From Candidatus Zixiibacteriota bacterium (lineage in GTDB: Bacteria > Desulfobacterota > Binatia > UBA9968): 64,000 nt of DNA. Of this stretch, positions 1-9,698 are shown one piece after another. A program made the translations under genes and the position numbers. Positions within the stretch are counted from its first letter, which is position 1. Each line of letters opens with the position of its first letter. The stretch covers positions 124,001-188,000 of the forward strand of contig DATLYW010000033.1 of NCBI GenBank assembly GCA_035574315.1, written 5' to 3'. The notes beneath the pieces were generated by a model. That model saw only the letters and a list, made by a program, of their open reading frames with translations. It was not told the origin of the DNA and searched no databases.

Positions 1-283
1 GATAGAGGGCGGCGAGCGCCCCGAGCGCGTAGACCCAACCCGCCTGCCAGAAAAGAGCGGCCGCAAAGACCGTCAGCAGGATCACGCCGAGGCTCAGTCC
101 GAAAAACAGGAGGAGCGAGAGCAGCAGGGTCACCCTGAGCCTTTCGCGCTCCTCCTGCAGCTCGGTGGTCAGCAGCTCCAGCCGCGTGTGCAGGGCGGCG
201 GCTGCGGCGGCGGCCGCCGCCCTGAACGAGGGCGCGATGCCCGCCGGATCCGGGGCGCTCCTGGGGGGCTCGGACTGGCTCAT
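1..283 (-). CDS. YqjE-like phage-holin-superfamily membrane protein (partial, 3' end outside window)
   Basis: The reading frame starts at ATG 283-281 on the minus strand and runs open to the window edge, giving the first 94 residues. The translation has an Ala-rich amphipathic start, a charged helical stretch with ELQEERERLR, then a hydrophobic run (TLLLSLLLFFGLSLGVILL) and a second hydrophobic segment. This is the layout of the YqjE / Phage_holin_3_6 (DUF1469) family of small inner-membrane proteins. It begins 9 bp after the DUF883 gene, reproducing the known yqjD-yqjE neighbourhood. The family name mentions holin, but nothing here suggests a phage. Function is unknown; such pairs are usually linked to envelope or stress physiology. 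Confidence 0.75.
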   Translation of the reverse strand, partial: MSQSEPPRSAPDPAGIAPSFRAAAAAAAAALHTRLELLTTELQEERERLRVTLLLSLLLFFGLSLGVILLTVFAAALFWQAGWVYALGALAALY

Positions 284-292
284 GCAGTCGGC

Positions 293-598
293 TCAGCCGC
301 GCCGGATCAGCATTCCGAGCACGAGCCCCAGACCGGCGGCGGCGCCGACGGCGGTCCAGGGGTTTTCGCGAACGTAGTCGTCGGCGATGTCGGCGAACTC
401 CTTGGTCTTCTTCACGAAGACCGCTTCGGCGTCGGCGAGCGACTTCTTGCCTTCGATCAGGCTTTGCTCGATCTTCTGGCGCGCCGCGGCGACCTTTTCG
501 CCCGCCTGGGTGGCGGTGACCTTCAACAGTTCCTCGGCGTCGTTGATCAGCGTCTTGAGATCCTGGACGAGTTTCTCCCTGGCCGCGTCTCCGTTCAT
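293..598 (-). CDS. DUF883 (ElaB/YqjD/YgaM-like) membrane-anchored protein
   Basis: A 101-residue protein with an Ala/Lys/Glu-rich amphipathic helical body (residues about 5-75) and one C-terminal hydrophobic segment rich in glycine (WTAVGAAAGLGLVLGMLI) that ends in two arginines. This matches the DUF883 family, whose E. coli members YqjD and ElaB are inner-membrane-anchored and associate with ribosomes in stationary phase. Whether that applies here is inference. The next gene on the same strand is the YqjE-like gene, so the two probably form one transcript. The start ATG 598-596 follows a GGAGGAG ribosome-binding sequence. Confidence 0.8.
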   Translation of the reverse strand: MNGDAAREKLVQDLKTLINDAEELLKVTATQAGEKVAAARQKIEQSLIEGKKSLADAEAVFVKKTKEFADIADDYVRENPWTAVGAAAGLGLVLGMLIRRG

Positions 599-696
599 AA
601 CTCCTCCTGCCCCCGGGGATTTCTATCCACGCATGATAACAGCCCCCGGCGGTGATGCAAGGACCGCCGGCGCCCCGGAAGCCTCCCCCGACGCCG

Positions 697-725
697 TTGA
701 TTTCGCCGGCGCCATTGCATACATT
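697..725 (+). promoter_or_regulatory. Putative sigma70 promoter for the binding-protein gene
   Basis: TTGATT (697-702) and TACATT (720-725) are separated by exactly 17 bases, each matching four of six consensus positions. They lie 42 bases upstream of the start codon at 768, which has AGGAGG just before it. No experimental support. Confidence 0.45.
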
Positions 726-767
726 ACGCGGGCGGAAGGACCGAATTACAGGGCCAGGAGGAAACCC

Positions 768-1790
768 ATGTTCAAGCACCGGCTTCCAATCGTCGCCTCG
801 CTATTCGCCGCGCTTCTCTGGTTGCCGTCCGCCGCTCGGGCCCAGAAGGCTCCCGACCCGAAGGTCGTCGAGGGAGCGAAAAAAGAAGGACAGCTCGTCT
901 ACTACACGACGATGACGCTGGACCAGAGCAAGGCGACCGTCGACCGGTTCGAGAAAAAATATCCCTTCATCAAGGTCACGTTGTTTCGAACCGGCGGGGG
1001 GCCGCTCCTGAACAAGATCCTCACCGAGTCGCGCGGCGGCCGGCACGACTGGGATGTCGTCGTCGGCAGAGGCGAGATGGTGCTGCCGCTGATGCAGCGC
1101 AAGCTCCTCGCCTCCTACCACAGCCCCGAGAGCAAGGCGATCGACGACCAGCTGGTCGACAAGGAGGGGTTCTGGACCGCCTACTACGTGAACAGTTACG
1201 TCCTCGGCTGGAACACCAAGCTGGTGAAGCGCGAAGACGTGCCCAAAACCTACGAGGGCCTGCTCAACCCGAAGTGGAAGGGTGGGCAGATCTCGCTCGA
1301 TACGGAAGCCTACGGGATGCTCGAGGGGCTCAAGGGCGTGTGGGGGGCGGAGAAGGCGATCGCGTTTTTCCGCAAGCTCGCGGCGCAGGAACCGGTCCTC
1401 AAGCGCGGCAACACGGAGAGAGTGCAGCTCGCGGTGGCGGGAGAGTACCCGTTGATCATCGCCTACAACCAGACGATCCAGCGCATGACGTCGCGCGGCG
1501 CGCCCATCGACTGGCTGCCGCTCGAGCCGGTGGTCACGCAGGTGAACCCGGCGATGATCGGCGCGAAAGCGCCGCACCCGAACGCCGCGCGGCTCTTCTA
1601 CGACTACATTCTCTCGAAGGAAGGCCAGGAGCAGCTGCGGGGCTTCCAGCGGATCCCCGTGCGGCGGGACGTCGATCCCGATCCGCCGCGGCTGTTCCGC
1701 GGCTTCAAGTACGTGATCGAGAATCCGGAGGATTACCAGGACTTCAACGCGACGGTGAAGCAGTACCTGGAGATTTTCAAGCTCCGCTGA
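768..1790 (+). CDS. Extracellular solute-binding protein, family 1 (iron/thiamine/spermidine-type ABC transporter component)
   Basis: A 340-residue secreted protein. The ATG at 768 is chosen over longer upstream frames because AGGAGG precedes it and it begins directly with a signal peptide (MFKHR, a hydrophobic core, then SAARAQ). The mature part has features of family 1 binding proteins that resemble the Fe(3+) binder AfuA/FutA: KKEGQLVYYTTM near the start, the WDVVVG segment, and a C-terminal region with SKEGQEQLRGFQRIPVR. No permease or ATPase gene is adjacent; the next gene is the convergent purA. It may therefore be an orphan receptor. The ligand cannot be assigned from sequence. Confidence 0.8.
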   Translation: MFKHRLPIVASLFAALLWLPSAARAQKAPDPKVVEGAKKEGQLVYYTTMTLDQSKATVDRFEKKYPFIKVTLFRTGGGPLLNKILTESRGGRHDWDVVVGRGEMVLPLMQRKLLASYHSPESKAIDDQLVDKEGFWTAYYVNSYVLGWNTKLVKREDVPKTYEGLLNPKWKGGQISLDTEAYGMLEGLKGVWGAEKAIAFFRKLAAQEPVLKRGNTERVQLAVAGEYPLIIAYNQTIQRMTSRGAPIDWLPLEPVVTQVNPAMIGAKAPHPNAARLFYDYILSKEGQEQLRGFQRIPVRRDVDPDPPRLFRGFKYVIENPEDYQDFNATVKQYLEIFKLR

Positions 1791-1797
1791 TCGTTCG

Positions 1798-4717
<2,920 letters not shown>

Positions 4718-4718
4718 T

Positions 4719-5861
4719 CTATGCGAGAGCCTCCATCAGGATTTCCTCGGCGGCCGCCACGCCGCGGCCGAACGGCAGCTCGACCCCGAACCTGCGCAGC
4801 GCCATCTCGAGCGCGGCGATCGCGGTAATGACGTCGAACGCGCCCATGTAGCCCACGTGCGCGATGCGGATCACCTTGCCCTTCAGCTTGTCCTGGCCCT
4901 CGGCGAAGGTGACGTTCATCCGGTCGCGGAGGTAGTCGAGCACCCGGTCGGCGTCGACGGCCGGCGGCAGGAAGACGCCGGTGGCGGCCGGGCTGGGATG
5001 CTCCGGGGCGAGCAGCGTGAGCCCAAGGGCGACGGCGGCGGCGCGGGTGGCGCGCGCCATGCGCTCGTGGCGCGCGTAGACGCGATCGAAGCCTTCCCGC
5101 TCCATCATCTTGAGCGAGGCCTTCAGGCCGAAGATCAGGGAAACCGCCGGCGTGAACGCGCCCGAGCCCTTCGCCTGGTTTTTCCGCTCAAGCCTGAGGT
5201 CGAAGTAAAACCGCGGCAGGGTCGCGCTCTCGGTCCGCTTCCATGCACGGTCGCTCAGCGCCACGAACGCGAGGCCCGGAGGGAGCATCAGGGCCTTCTG
5301 CGACCCCGTGACGAGGGCATCGATGCCCCACGCGTCCATCGGCACCGGGAGCACCCCGACGGCGGTCACGCCGTCGACGATCAGCAGCGGGCCGTTGCGC
5401 GTGAGCTTCGCGATCTCGCGCACCGGGTGCAGCACCGTCGTGGAGGTTTCGCTCGCCTGGATGAGGACGCCCTTGAGGTCCGGGTGGGTCTTCAACTGTT
5501 CCTCCACCGCGCCCACCTCGACCGCCTTGCCCCACTCGACCTTCACCTCCACCGGGGCGAGGCCGAAGGCGCGCGAGATCTGCAGCCAGCGCTCGCCGAA
5601 CTTGCCGCCGTTGACGACCAGCACCTTCTCGCCCGGGGAAAACAAGTTGGCGACCGCCGCTTCCATCGCTCCGGTACCGGAGGAGGCGAGCATGAGAACG
5701 TCGTTACGCGTGCCGAAGAGGGTCTTCAACCCCTGCCGCGCTTCTTCGAACACCTCGTTGAACCGGGGCGTGCGATGATGGATCATCGTTTCCGACATCG
5801 CCAGCGCGACCTCGTTGGGGATCGGAGTCGGACCGGGCGAGAGCAGGTAGTGTTTGATCAT
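4719..5861 (-). CDS. Class V PLP-dependent aminotransferase (alanine/serine-glyoxylate type), likely phosphoserine aminotransferase role
   Basis: A 380-residue PLP enzyme of the serine-pyruvate / alanine-glyoxylate aminotransferase family. The SSGTGAMEAA phosphate-binding segment lies near residue 60. Asp163 in IVDGVTAVG contacts the pyridine nitrogen, and Lys189 in TGSQKA is the Schiff-base lysine. It is the first gene after the ZTP riboswitch and is coupled to serA with one base between them. Known family members placed next to serA in bacteria and archaea that lack SerC can supply the phosphoserine aminotransferase step; assigning that role here is inference from context. An alternative is serine-glyoxylate or alanine-glyoxylate aminotransferase. 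No serC or serB is in the window. Confidence 0.85.
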   Translation of the reverse strand: MIKHYLLSPGPTPIPNEVALAMSETMIHHRTPRFNEVFEEARQGLKTLFGTRNDVLMLASSGTGAMEAAVANLFSPGEKVLVVNGGKFGERWLQISRAFGLAPVEVKVEWGKAVEVGAVEEQLKTHPDLKGVLIQASETSTTVLHPVREIAKLTRNGPLLIVDGVTAVGVLPVPMDAWGIDALVTGSQKALMLPPGLAFVALSDRAWKRTESATLPRFYFDLRLERKNQAKGSGAFTPAVSLIFGLKASLKMMEREGFDRVYARHERMARATRAAAVALGLTLLAPEHPSPAATGVFLPPAVDADRVLDYLRDRMNVTFAEGQDKLKGKVIRIAHVGYMGAFDVITAIAALEMALRRFGVELPFGRGVAAAEEILMEALA

Positions 5862-6013
5862 GAATTCGTCTCCCGTTCGAGCGGAGCGCGGCCGGCCGCG
5901 GCATGGGGCGACCCGCGGCCCCTGGGGCGAGCGAAGGAATGCTTCAGCGGGTACGTCGCACGAATCAACGGCATCAACTTTCCGCGGGCGGCCGCCTGAG
6001 TACCGCGAGCAAT

Positions 6014-6051
6014 AAAAAAAGCCTGAACCTCTTGGGCTAAGAGACCCAGGC
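6014..6051 (-). terminator. Intrinsic terminator of the ZTP riboswitch expression platform
   Basis: On the minus strand GCCUGGGUCUCUU (6051-6039) pairs over all 13 positions (including three G-U wobbles) with AAGAGGUUCAGGC (6033-6021), leaving the loop AGCCC, followed by seven U (6020-6014). The 5' arm contains the conserved GCCUGGG of the ZTP aptamer. Aptamer folding and terminator folding are therefore mutually exclusive, as expected of an ON switch. Confidence 0.9.
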
Positions 6052-6121
6052 GTTCGGCCGTCTTATGCCTTGCACTCCCCCGTGGTTAATTCCACGTTGA
6101 CGCCAGTCGCGCAAAACGTAC
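6039..6121 (-). promoter_or_regulatory. ZTP/ZMP riboswitch (pfl motif) aptamer
   Basis: Reading the minus strand, the RNA contains the diagnostic pfl-motif blocks in order: GCGACUGGCG, a short hairpin CGUGG/CCACG, GGGGAGUGC, then GCCGAACGCCUGGG. These are the conserved parts of the ZTP riboswitch, which senses ZMP/ZTP, intermediates that build up when 10-formyl-tetrahydrofolate is short. It lies between a promoter (6128-6156) and the aminotransferase-serA-purA genes. Its conserved 3' block is also the 5' arm of a terminator, so ligand binding should permit read-through. About 150 bases of leader separate the terminator from the first start codon at 5861. Confidence 0.93.
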
Positions 6122-6127
6122 AGAAAA

Positions 6128-6156
6128 CATCTACCGCACCCCGGTTCCCTTGTCAA
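6128..6156 (-). promoter_or_regulatory. Sigma70-like promoter of the riboswitch operon
   Basis: On the minus strand a perfect TTGACA (6156-6151) is followed by 17 bases and TAGATG (6133-6128). Transcription would start about 6121, a few bases before the first conserved aptamer block. The position fits a short riboswitch leader. Confidence 0.7.
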
Positions 6157-6220
6157 CGGCCGGCGGGAAACAGCGCAAGGAGTTGTGGTAAGAAAAGAGC
6201 GGCGGGCGCCTCCGCCAACC

Positions 6221-7312
6221 ATGCGCATCATCGTGCACGTCGACATGGACGCCTTCTACGCCGCGGTGGAGGAGCGCTACAATCCGGCGTTGCGGGGTCT
6301 TCCGGTCGTCGTCGGCGCCGACCCCAAGGGAGGACGGGGCAGAGGCGTGGTGACGACCGCCAATTACGCCGCCCGGCGCTACGGCATCCATTCGGCCCTG
6401 CCGATCTCGCGGGCCTGGCGGCTCGCCGAGGCGGCGCGCCGGCGCGGTGAGCCCGCCGCCGTTTTCGTGCGGCCGAACTTCCCCCTTTACGCGGAGGTTT
6501 CGACCCGCATCATGGAGATCCTCGCGCGCGCCGCCGATTCGTTCGAGGAGGCGAGCATCGACGAGGCGTATCTCGATCTTTCGTCGCTGGGGAGCTTCGA
6601 GGCCGCCGCCGAGCGCATGAAAGCGCTCAAAGCCGAGATCCGGGAGAAGGAAGGCCTCGGCTGCTCCGTCGGGATCGGGCCGAACAAGCTCGTCGCGAAG
6701 ATCGCCTCCGGCCACCAGAAGCCGGACGGCCTCACGGTGGTCCGGCCGGAAGAGGTCCAGGCGTTTCTCGACCCGCTTCCCGTGCGGGCGATTCCCGGCA
6801 TCGGCCCGAAAAGCGAAGCGTTCCTCCGCCAGAGGAAAATCAACACCGTCAACGACCTCCGGCAGATCCCCGAAGCGACGCTGTCGGACTGGTTCGGCAA
6901 ATGGGGGCGCAAGTTGTTCGAGAAAGCCCGCGGCATCGACGACTCGGCGGTTTCGAACGAGTGGACGCCCAAGTCCATCGGCGAGCAGGAGACCTTCGAG
7001 CGGGACACGCGGAGCATCGCTTTCGTGGCGGAGCGGCTCGACGGGATGGCGCAACGCGTCGTCTCCCGCTTGCGCGCGCGGGGCTTTTCCGGCTTTCGAA
7101 CCCTCACGCTGACGGTGCGCTTCTCCGACTTCGAGACCAGGAACCGCTCGCGCAGCGTGAAAGAGGGGTTTTCGGCGGTCGACGACGAGGAGGCGACGGG
7201 TCGGGTCAAGCGCGAAGCGCTCAAGCTTCTGTTGCCGTTCTTCGACGCGCGCGAGAATCCGCGCGGGAAAGCGATTCGCCTCGTCGGCCTTCGACTGGAA
7301 AGGCTTTTTTAG
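6221..7312 (+). CDS. dinB: DNA polymerase IV (Y-family translesion polymerase)
   Basis: A 363-residue error-prone polymerase. The start is placed at ATG 6221 because the protein then begins MRIIVHVDMDAFYAAVE, the family's usual N-terminus with the first catalytic aspartate; an upstream GTG at 6185 would add 12 unlikely residues. The second catalytic motif SIDEAYLD, the helix-hairpin-helix PVRAIPGIGPKSEAFL and the little-finger domain follow. It is transcribed divergently from the riboswitch operon with about 65 bases between the promoter there and this gene. No LexA-type box was recognised upstream. Confidence 0.95.
   Translation: MRIIVHVDMDAFYAAVEERYNPALRGLPVVVGADPKGGRGRGVVTTANYAARRYGIHSALPISRAWRLAEAARRRGEPAAVFVRPNFPLYAEVSTRIMEILARAADSFEEASIDEAYLDLSSLGSFEAAAERMKALKAEIREKEGLGCSVGIGPNKLVAKIASGHQKPDGLTVVRPEEVQAFLDPLPVRAIPGIGPKSEAFLRQRKINTVNDLRQIPEATLSDWFGKWGRKLFEKARGIDDSAVSNEWTPKSIGEQETFERDTRSIAFVAERLDGMAQRVVSRLRARGFSGFRTLTLTVRFSDFETRNRSRSVKEGFSAVDDEEATGRVKREALKLLLPFFDARENPRGKAIRLVGLRLERLF
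7287..7310 (+). terminator. Intrinsic terminator overlapping the dinB stop codon
   Basis: GCCTT (7287-7291), an 8-base loop and AAGGC (7300-7304) are followed by six T (7305-7310). The last T is the first base of the dinB stop codon TAG. The stem is only 5 bp, so strength is uncertain. Confidence 0.5.
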
Positions 7313-7475
7313 TCGCTTCGCTCCGGCTGGTCGCTTCGCTCCGGTTCAAACCGTTCAAGCCGTTCAACCGCTTCGCTCCGTTCAAGCAGTGCGCCGCTCC
7401 CCGCGGCCAACTGCTCACGGGGCACTGCTTACTGCTCGCCGGCGCGTAAACCGGAAAGCCGGAACCGAAGAACGT
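7311..7475 (+). repeat. Modular intergenic repeat, copy A (forward)
   Basis: Directly after dinB lies a tract of degenerate 9-nt units (CCGTTCAAN) mixed with CGCTTCGCTCCG blocks (7329-7386). It is followed by a GCGCCGCTCC...CTGCTCACGG...TTACTGC module (7390-7434) and a GGAAAGCCGGAACCGAAG tail. Positions 7329-7434 match the reverse complement of 9297-9397 almost base for base apart from a few substitutions and small gaps. No protein with family features is encoded in it. Confidence 0.85.
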
Positions 7476-7525
7476 TATTGCCGCGGCTGGCATTGCCGGC
7501 GAGTTTGTGAGAAACTTTCGCTGTT

Positions 7526-8221
7526 TTGACGGATCGCCTGGTTCTGTTCGACATCGACGGCACGCTCACGCGCACGCGCAACGGCTTTATGCCGTTCAAC
7601 GAGGCAGTCTCGCGGGTCTTCGGGGTCGCCGCCGACATCCGCTCGGTGGTTCCCGACGGCAACACCGATCCTCTGATCGTGCTCGAGATTTTCCGGAAGG
7701 CGGGGCTCGAGGTGGAGACGACCCCGGAAAAATGGGCAAGCTTTGCCCGGGAGCTGGCCGCAAGCTACGCCGAAGCACTCAGCCGCGGCGCGGTCTCCGT
7801 TCGCGCGCTCCCTGGAGCGCGGGAGCTGCTGGCGGCGCTCGCCGCCGAGCCGGCCGTGGGACTGGGAGTGGTTACGGGAAACCTCGAGGCACCAGCCGCG
7901 ATCAAGCTCGAAGCGGCGGGGTTGCGTTCCTACATCGCCTGCGGCGCGTATGCGAGCGACTCCCGTTACCGCGAAGAGCTGCCGCCGATTGCCAGGCGAC
8001 GCTACGAGAGGCTCGCGGGCCGGAGCATCCCCGCCGAGCGTTGCATCATCGTCGGCGATACGCCGAAGGACCTCGATTGCGCGAGAAAAAACGCGATGCG
8101 CTGCCTCCTGGTCGGAACGGGACGATATCCGGTCGAAGAGCTCCGCGGTTACGGTCCCGATGCCTGCCTTCCGGATCTGTCGGATACGGAGGCCGTGCTG
8201 TCCGTGCTGGCGAAGCTCTGA
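7526..8221 (+). CDS. HAD-superfamily phosphatase
   Basis: A 231-residue cytoplasmic hydrolase of the haloacid dehalogenase superfamily, phosphoglycolate-phosphatase-like. Motif I is DIDGT (residues 9-13, two catalytic aspartates), a helical cap follows, motif II is VVTGN, and the C-terminal motif IV is GDTPKDLDCA. The likely start is TTG at 7526, because the protein then begins MTDRLVLFDIDGT with no room for a better start. Together with the aldo/keto reductase 11 bp downstream it forms a two-gene unit flanked by inverted copies of an intergenic repeat. The substrate is not predictable. Confidence 0.85.
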   Translation: MTDRLVLFDIDGTLTRTRNGFMPFNEAVSRVFGVAADIRSVVPDGNTDPLIVLEIFRKAGLEVETTPEKWASFARELAASYAEALSRGAVSVRALPGARELLAALAAEPAVGLGVVTGNLEAPAAIKLEAAGLRSYIACGAYASDSRYREELPPIARRRYERLAGRSIPAERCIIVGDTPKDLDCARKNAMRCLLVGTGRYPVEELRGYGPDACLPDLSDTEAVLSVLAKL

Positions 8222-8232
8222 CGGGGAGAGGC

Positions 8233-9240
8233 ATGCGGTATCGAAGCGTCGGAAAAACCGATCTGAGAATCTCCGAAATCGGGTTCGGCTGCGGCAACAA
8301 CGCGGTGCTGATGGTCAAAGCCTCCTACGACGAGCAGATGCGGGCGGTCCGCCATGCCCTGGACTGCGGCATCAACTATTTCGACACCGCGTTTGCCTAC
8401 GGTCTGGGCAAGTCCGAGGGGAACCTGGGCCGCATTTTACGGGAGCTCGGGGCCCCGGCGGTCGTTTCGACCAAGATTCGCCTCGGGCCGGAAGCTCTGG
8501 GCGATGTCAAGGCCGCCACGGCGCAGGCCGTGGACGGAGCGCTCGAACGGCTCGGGCGGGACCGTATCGACGTGATCCAGCTCCACACCCGGGTGACATC
8601 GAAGGGAGGCACAGCCGGACGTTTCAGCCTCACGCCGGCCGACGTGCTGGGTCCGAACGGGGTGATCGAAGCCTTCAAGGCGGCCCGGGACAAGGGCAAG
8701 GTCCGTTACTTCGGCTTCAGCGGCCTCGGCGATCCGGGCGCCCTGTGCGAGCTGGTCGACAGCGGCGAGTTCCACGCGTTCCAGGCGTACTACAACCTGC
8801 TCAATCCGAGCGCGGGGCAGCCGGTGCCTGAGGGTTTCAGCGCTCTCGATTACCGCGGGATCATCGATCGCGCGGCGGCGAAGGGAATGGGGGCTTTCGT
8901 CATCCGGGTGCTCGCGGCGGGGGCGCTGACATCGGACCCGAGCGCGGGCGGCGGAAGCAGCCCGGAGCCGCTCTCCCCGGGCTCGGACTACCGGCTCGAT
9001 TGCGAGCGCGCCGAGAAGGTGCGCGAGGCGCTCGGGGTCGACCCCGGGAGCCTCGCGGGGGCGGCGATTCGCTTTGCTTTGATGAAGCCGGAGGTGTCGA
9101 GCGTGCTCGTCGGGTTTTCCAATACCGGCCACATCGACCAGGCGGTCGCGTGCTCCGGCGCCGCCGGCCTTTCCGCGGAGCAGCTCGCGCGCCTGCGGGA
9201 GCTTTGGAGAACCGATTTCGGAAGGCTTGCCGATGGATGA
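8233..9240 (+). CDS. Aldo/keto reductase
   Basis: A 335-residue NADPH-dependent oxidoreductase of the AKR superfamily. The ATG at 8233 follows GGGGAGAGG. The catalytic tetrad is visible: Asp and Tyr in FDTAFAYG, Lys in VVSTK and His in IQLHT. The LxxLGRDRIDVIQLH and SSVLVGF segments are typical of the AKR11/12-like bacterial branch. It directly follows the HAD phosphatase and is probably co-transcribed with it. The physiological substrate is unknown. The gene stops at the edge of the second (inverted) intergenic repeat. Confidence 0.88.
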   Translation: MRYRSVGKTDLRISEIGFGCGNNAVLMVKASYDEQMRAVRHALDCGINYFDTAFAYGLGKSEGNLGRILRELGAPAVVSTKIRLGPEALGDVKAATAQAVDGALERLGRDRIDVIQLHTRVTSKGGTAGRFSLTPADVLGPNGVIEAFKAARDKGKVRYFGFSGLGDPGALCELVDSGEFHAFQAYYNLLNPSAGQPVPEGFSALDYRGIIDRAAAKGMGAFVIRVLAAGALTSDPSAGGGSSPEPLSPGSDYRLDCERAEKVREALGVDPGSLAGAAIRFALMKPEVSSVLVGFSNTGHIDQAVACSGAAGLSAEQLARLRELWRTDFGRLADG

Positions 9241-9400
9241 TTTCCGGGTTCCGGTTCTTGTCTTTCCGGTCTTCGGTTTCCGGCCTGCCCCCCGTTGCAG
9301 TAAGCCGTGAGCAGTTTGCGGCTGCGGAGCGGCGCACGGCTTGAACGGAGCGAAGCGGTTGAACGGTGTGAACGGTTTGAACCGGAGCGGAGCGACTTTT
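9241..9400 (-). repeat. Modular intergenic repeat, copy B (inverted relative to copy A)
   Basis: The minus strand from 9397 to 9297 repeats copy A: GTCGCT, GGTTCAAACCGTTCA, CCGTTCAACCGCTTCGCTCC, GTGCGCCGCTCC, AACTGCTCACGG, TTACTGC. Then come CCGGAAACCGAAGACCGG and AACCGGAACCCGGAAA modules (9284-9241). With copy A it forms an inverted repeat around the 1.7-kb HAD/aldo-keto reductase pair. Confidence 0.85.
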
Positions 9401-9437
9401 CCTTGAATCTTTTGACCCGCCGAGGGGCGGCCGAACG

Positions 9438-9662
9438 ATGTCGATTCGCATCCGGGTGATCGTCAAACCGGCGGCGAAGAAGGAGGGCGTGATCGAGCTT
9501 GCGCCCGGCGAGTACCGGGTGTCGGTCAACGCTCCGCCCGCCGAGGGAAGAGCCAACCAGGCGGTGCTGGAGCTTCTGGCAGATTATTTTTCGGTTCGCA
9601 AATCGGCGGTGCGCATCGTCGCCGGCCGCTCGGCGCGAAAGAAGATCGTCGAGATAGGCTAG
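9438..9662 (+). CDS. DUF167 (YggU) family protein
   Basis: A 74-residue protein with the DUF167 core: an N-terminal strand IRIRVIVKPAAKK, then VSVNAPPAEGRANQAVLELL and a C-terminal strand region GRSARKKIVEI. The family is widely conserved and has a known fold but no settled function. It lies 38 bp after repeat copy B and 36 bp before the MFS gene; it could share their transcript. Length is normal for the family. Confidence 0.9.
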   Translation: MSIRIRVIVKPAAKKEGVIELAPGEYRVSVNAPPAEGRANQAVLELLADYFSVRKSAVRIVAGRSARKKIVEIG

Positions 9663-9698
9663 CATCGCCGTTCGTGCGCCGCGGCCGGAAGGAGAGAA

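Noticed and set aside
1-283. Prophage holin gene
   Set aside because: The family name contains holin, but its pairing with DUF883 and absence of any phage genes match the chromosomal yqjD-yqjE pair.
387-767. N-terminal extension of the binding-protein frame upstream of 768
   Set aside because: It overlaps the DUF883 gene in antisense, lacks a signal peptide at its start, and the ATG at 768 has both a Shine-Dalgarno sequence and a signal peptide.
7329-7434. CRISPR array or tandem-repeat locus
   Set aside because: Units of about 9 nt are degenerate, there are no spacers of constant length and no cas genes.
7311-9400. Composite transposon with inverted terminal copies
   Set aside because: No transposase or integrase is present, and similar repeat pieces lie elsewhere between unrelated genes. 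Kept only as an inverted-repeat observation.
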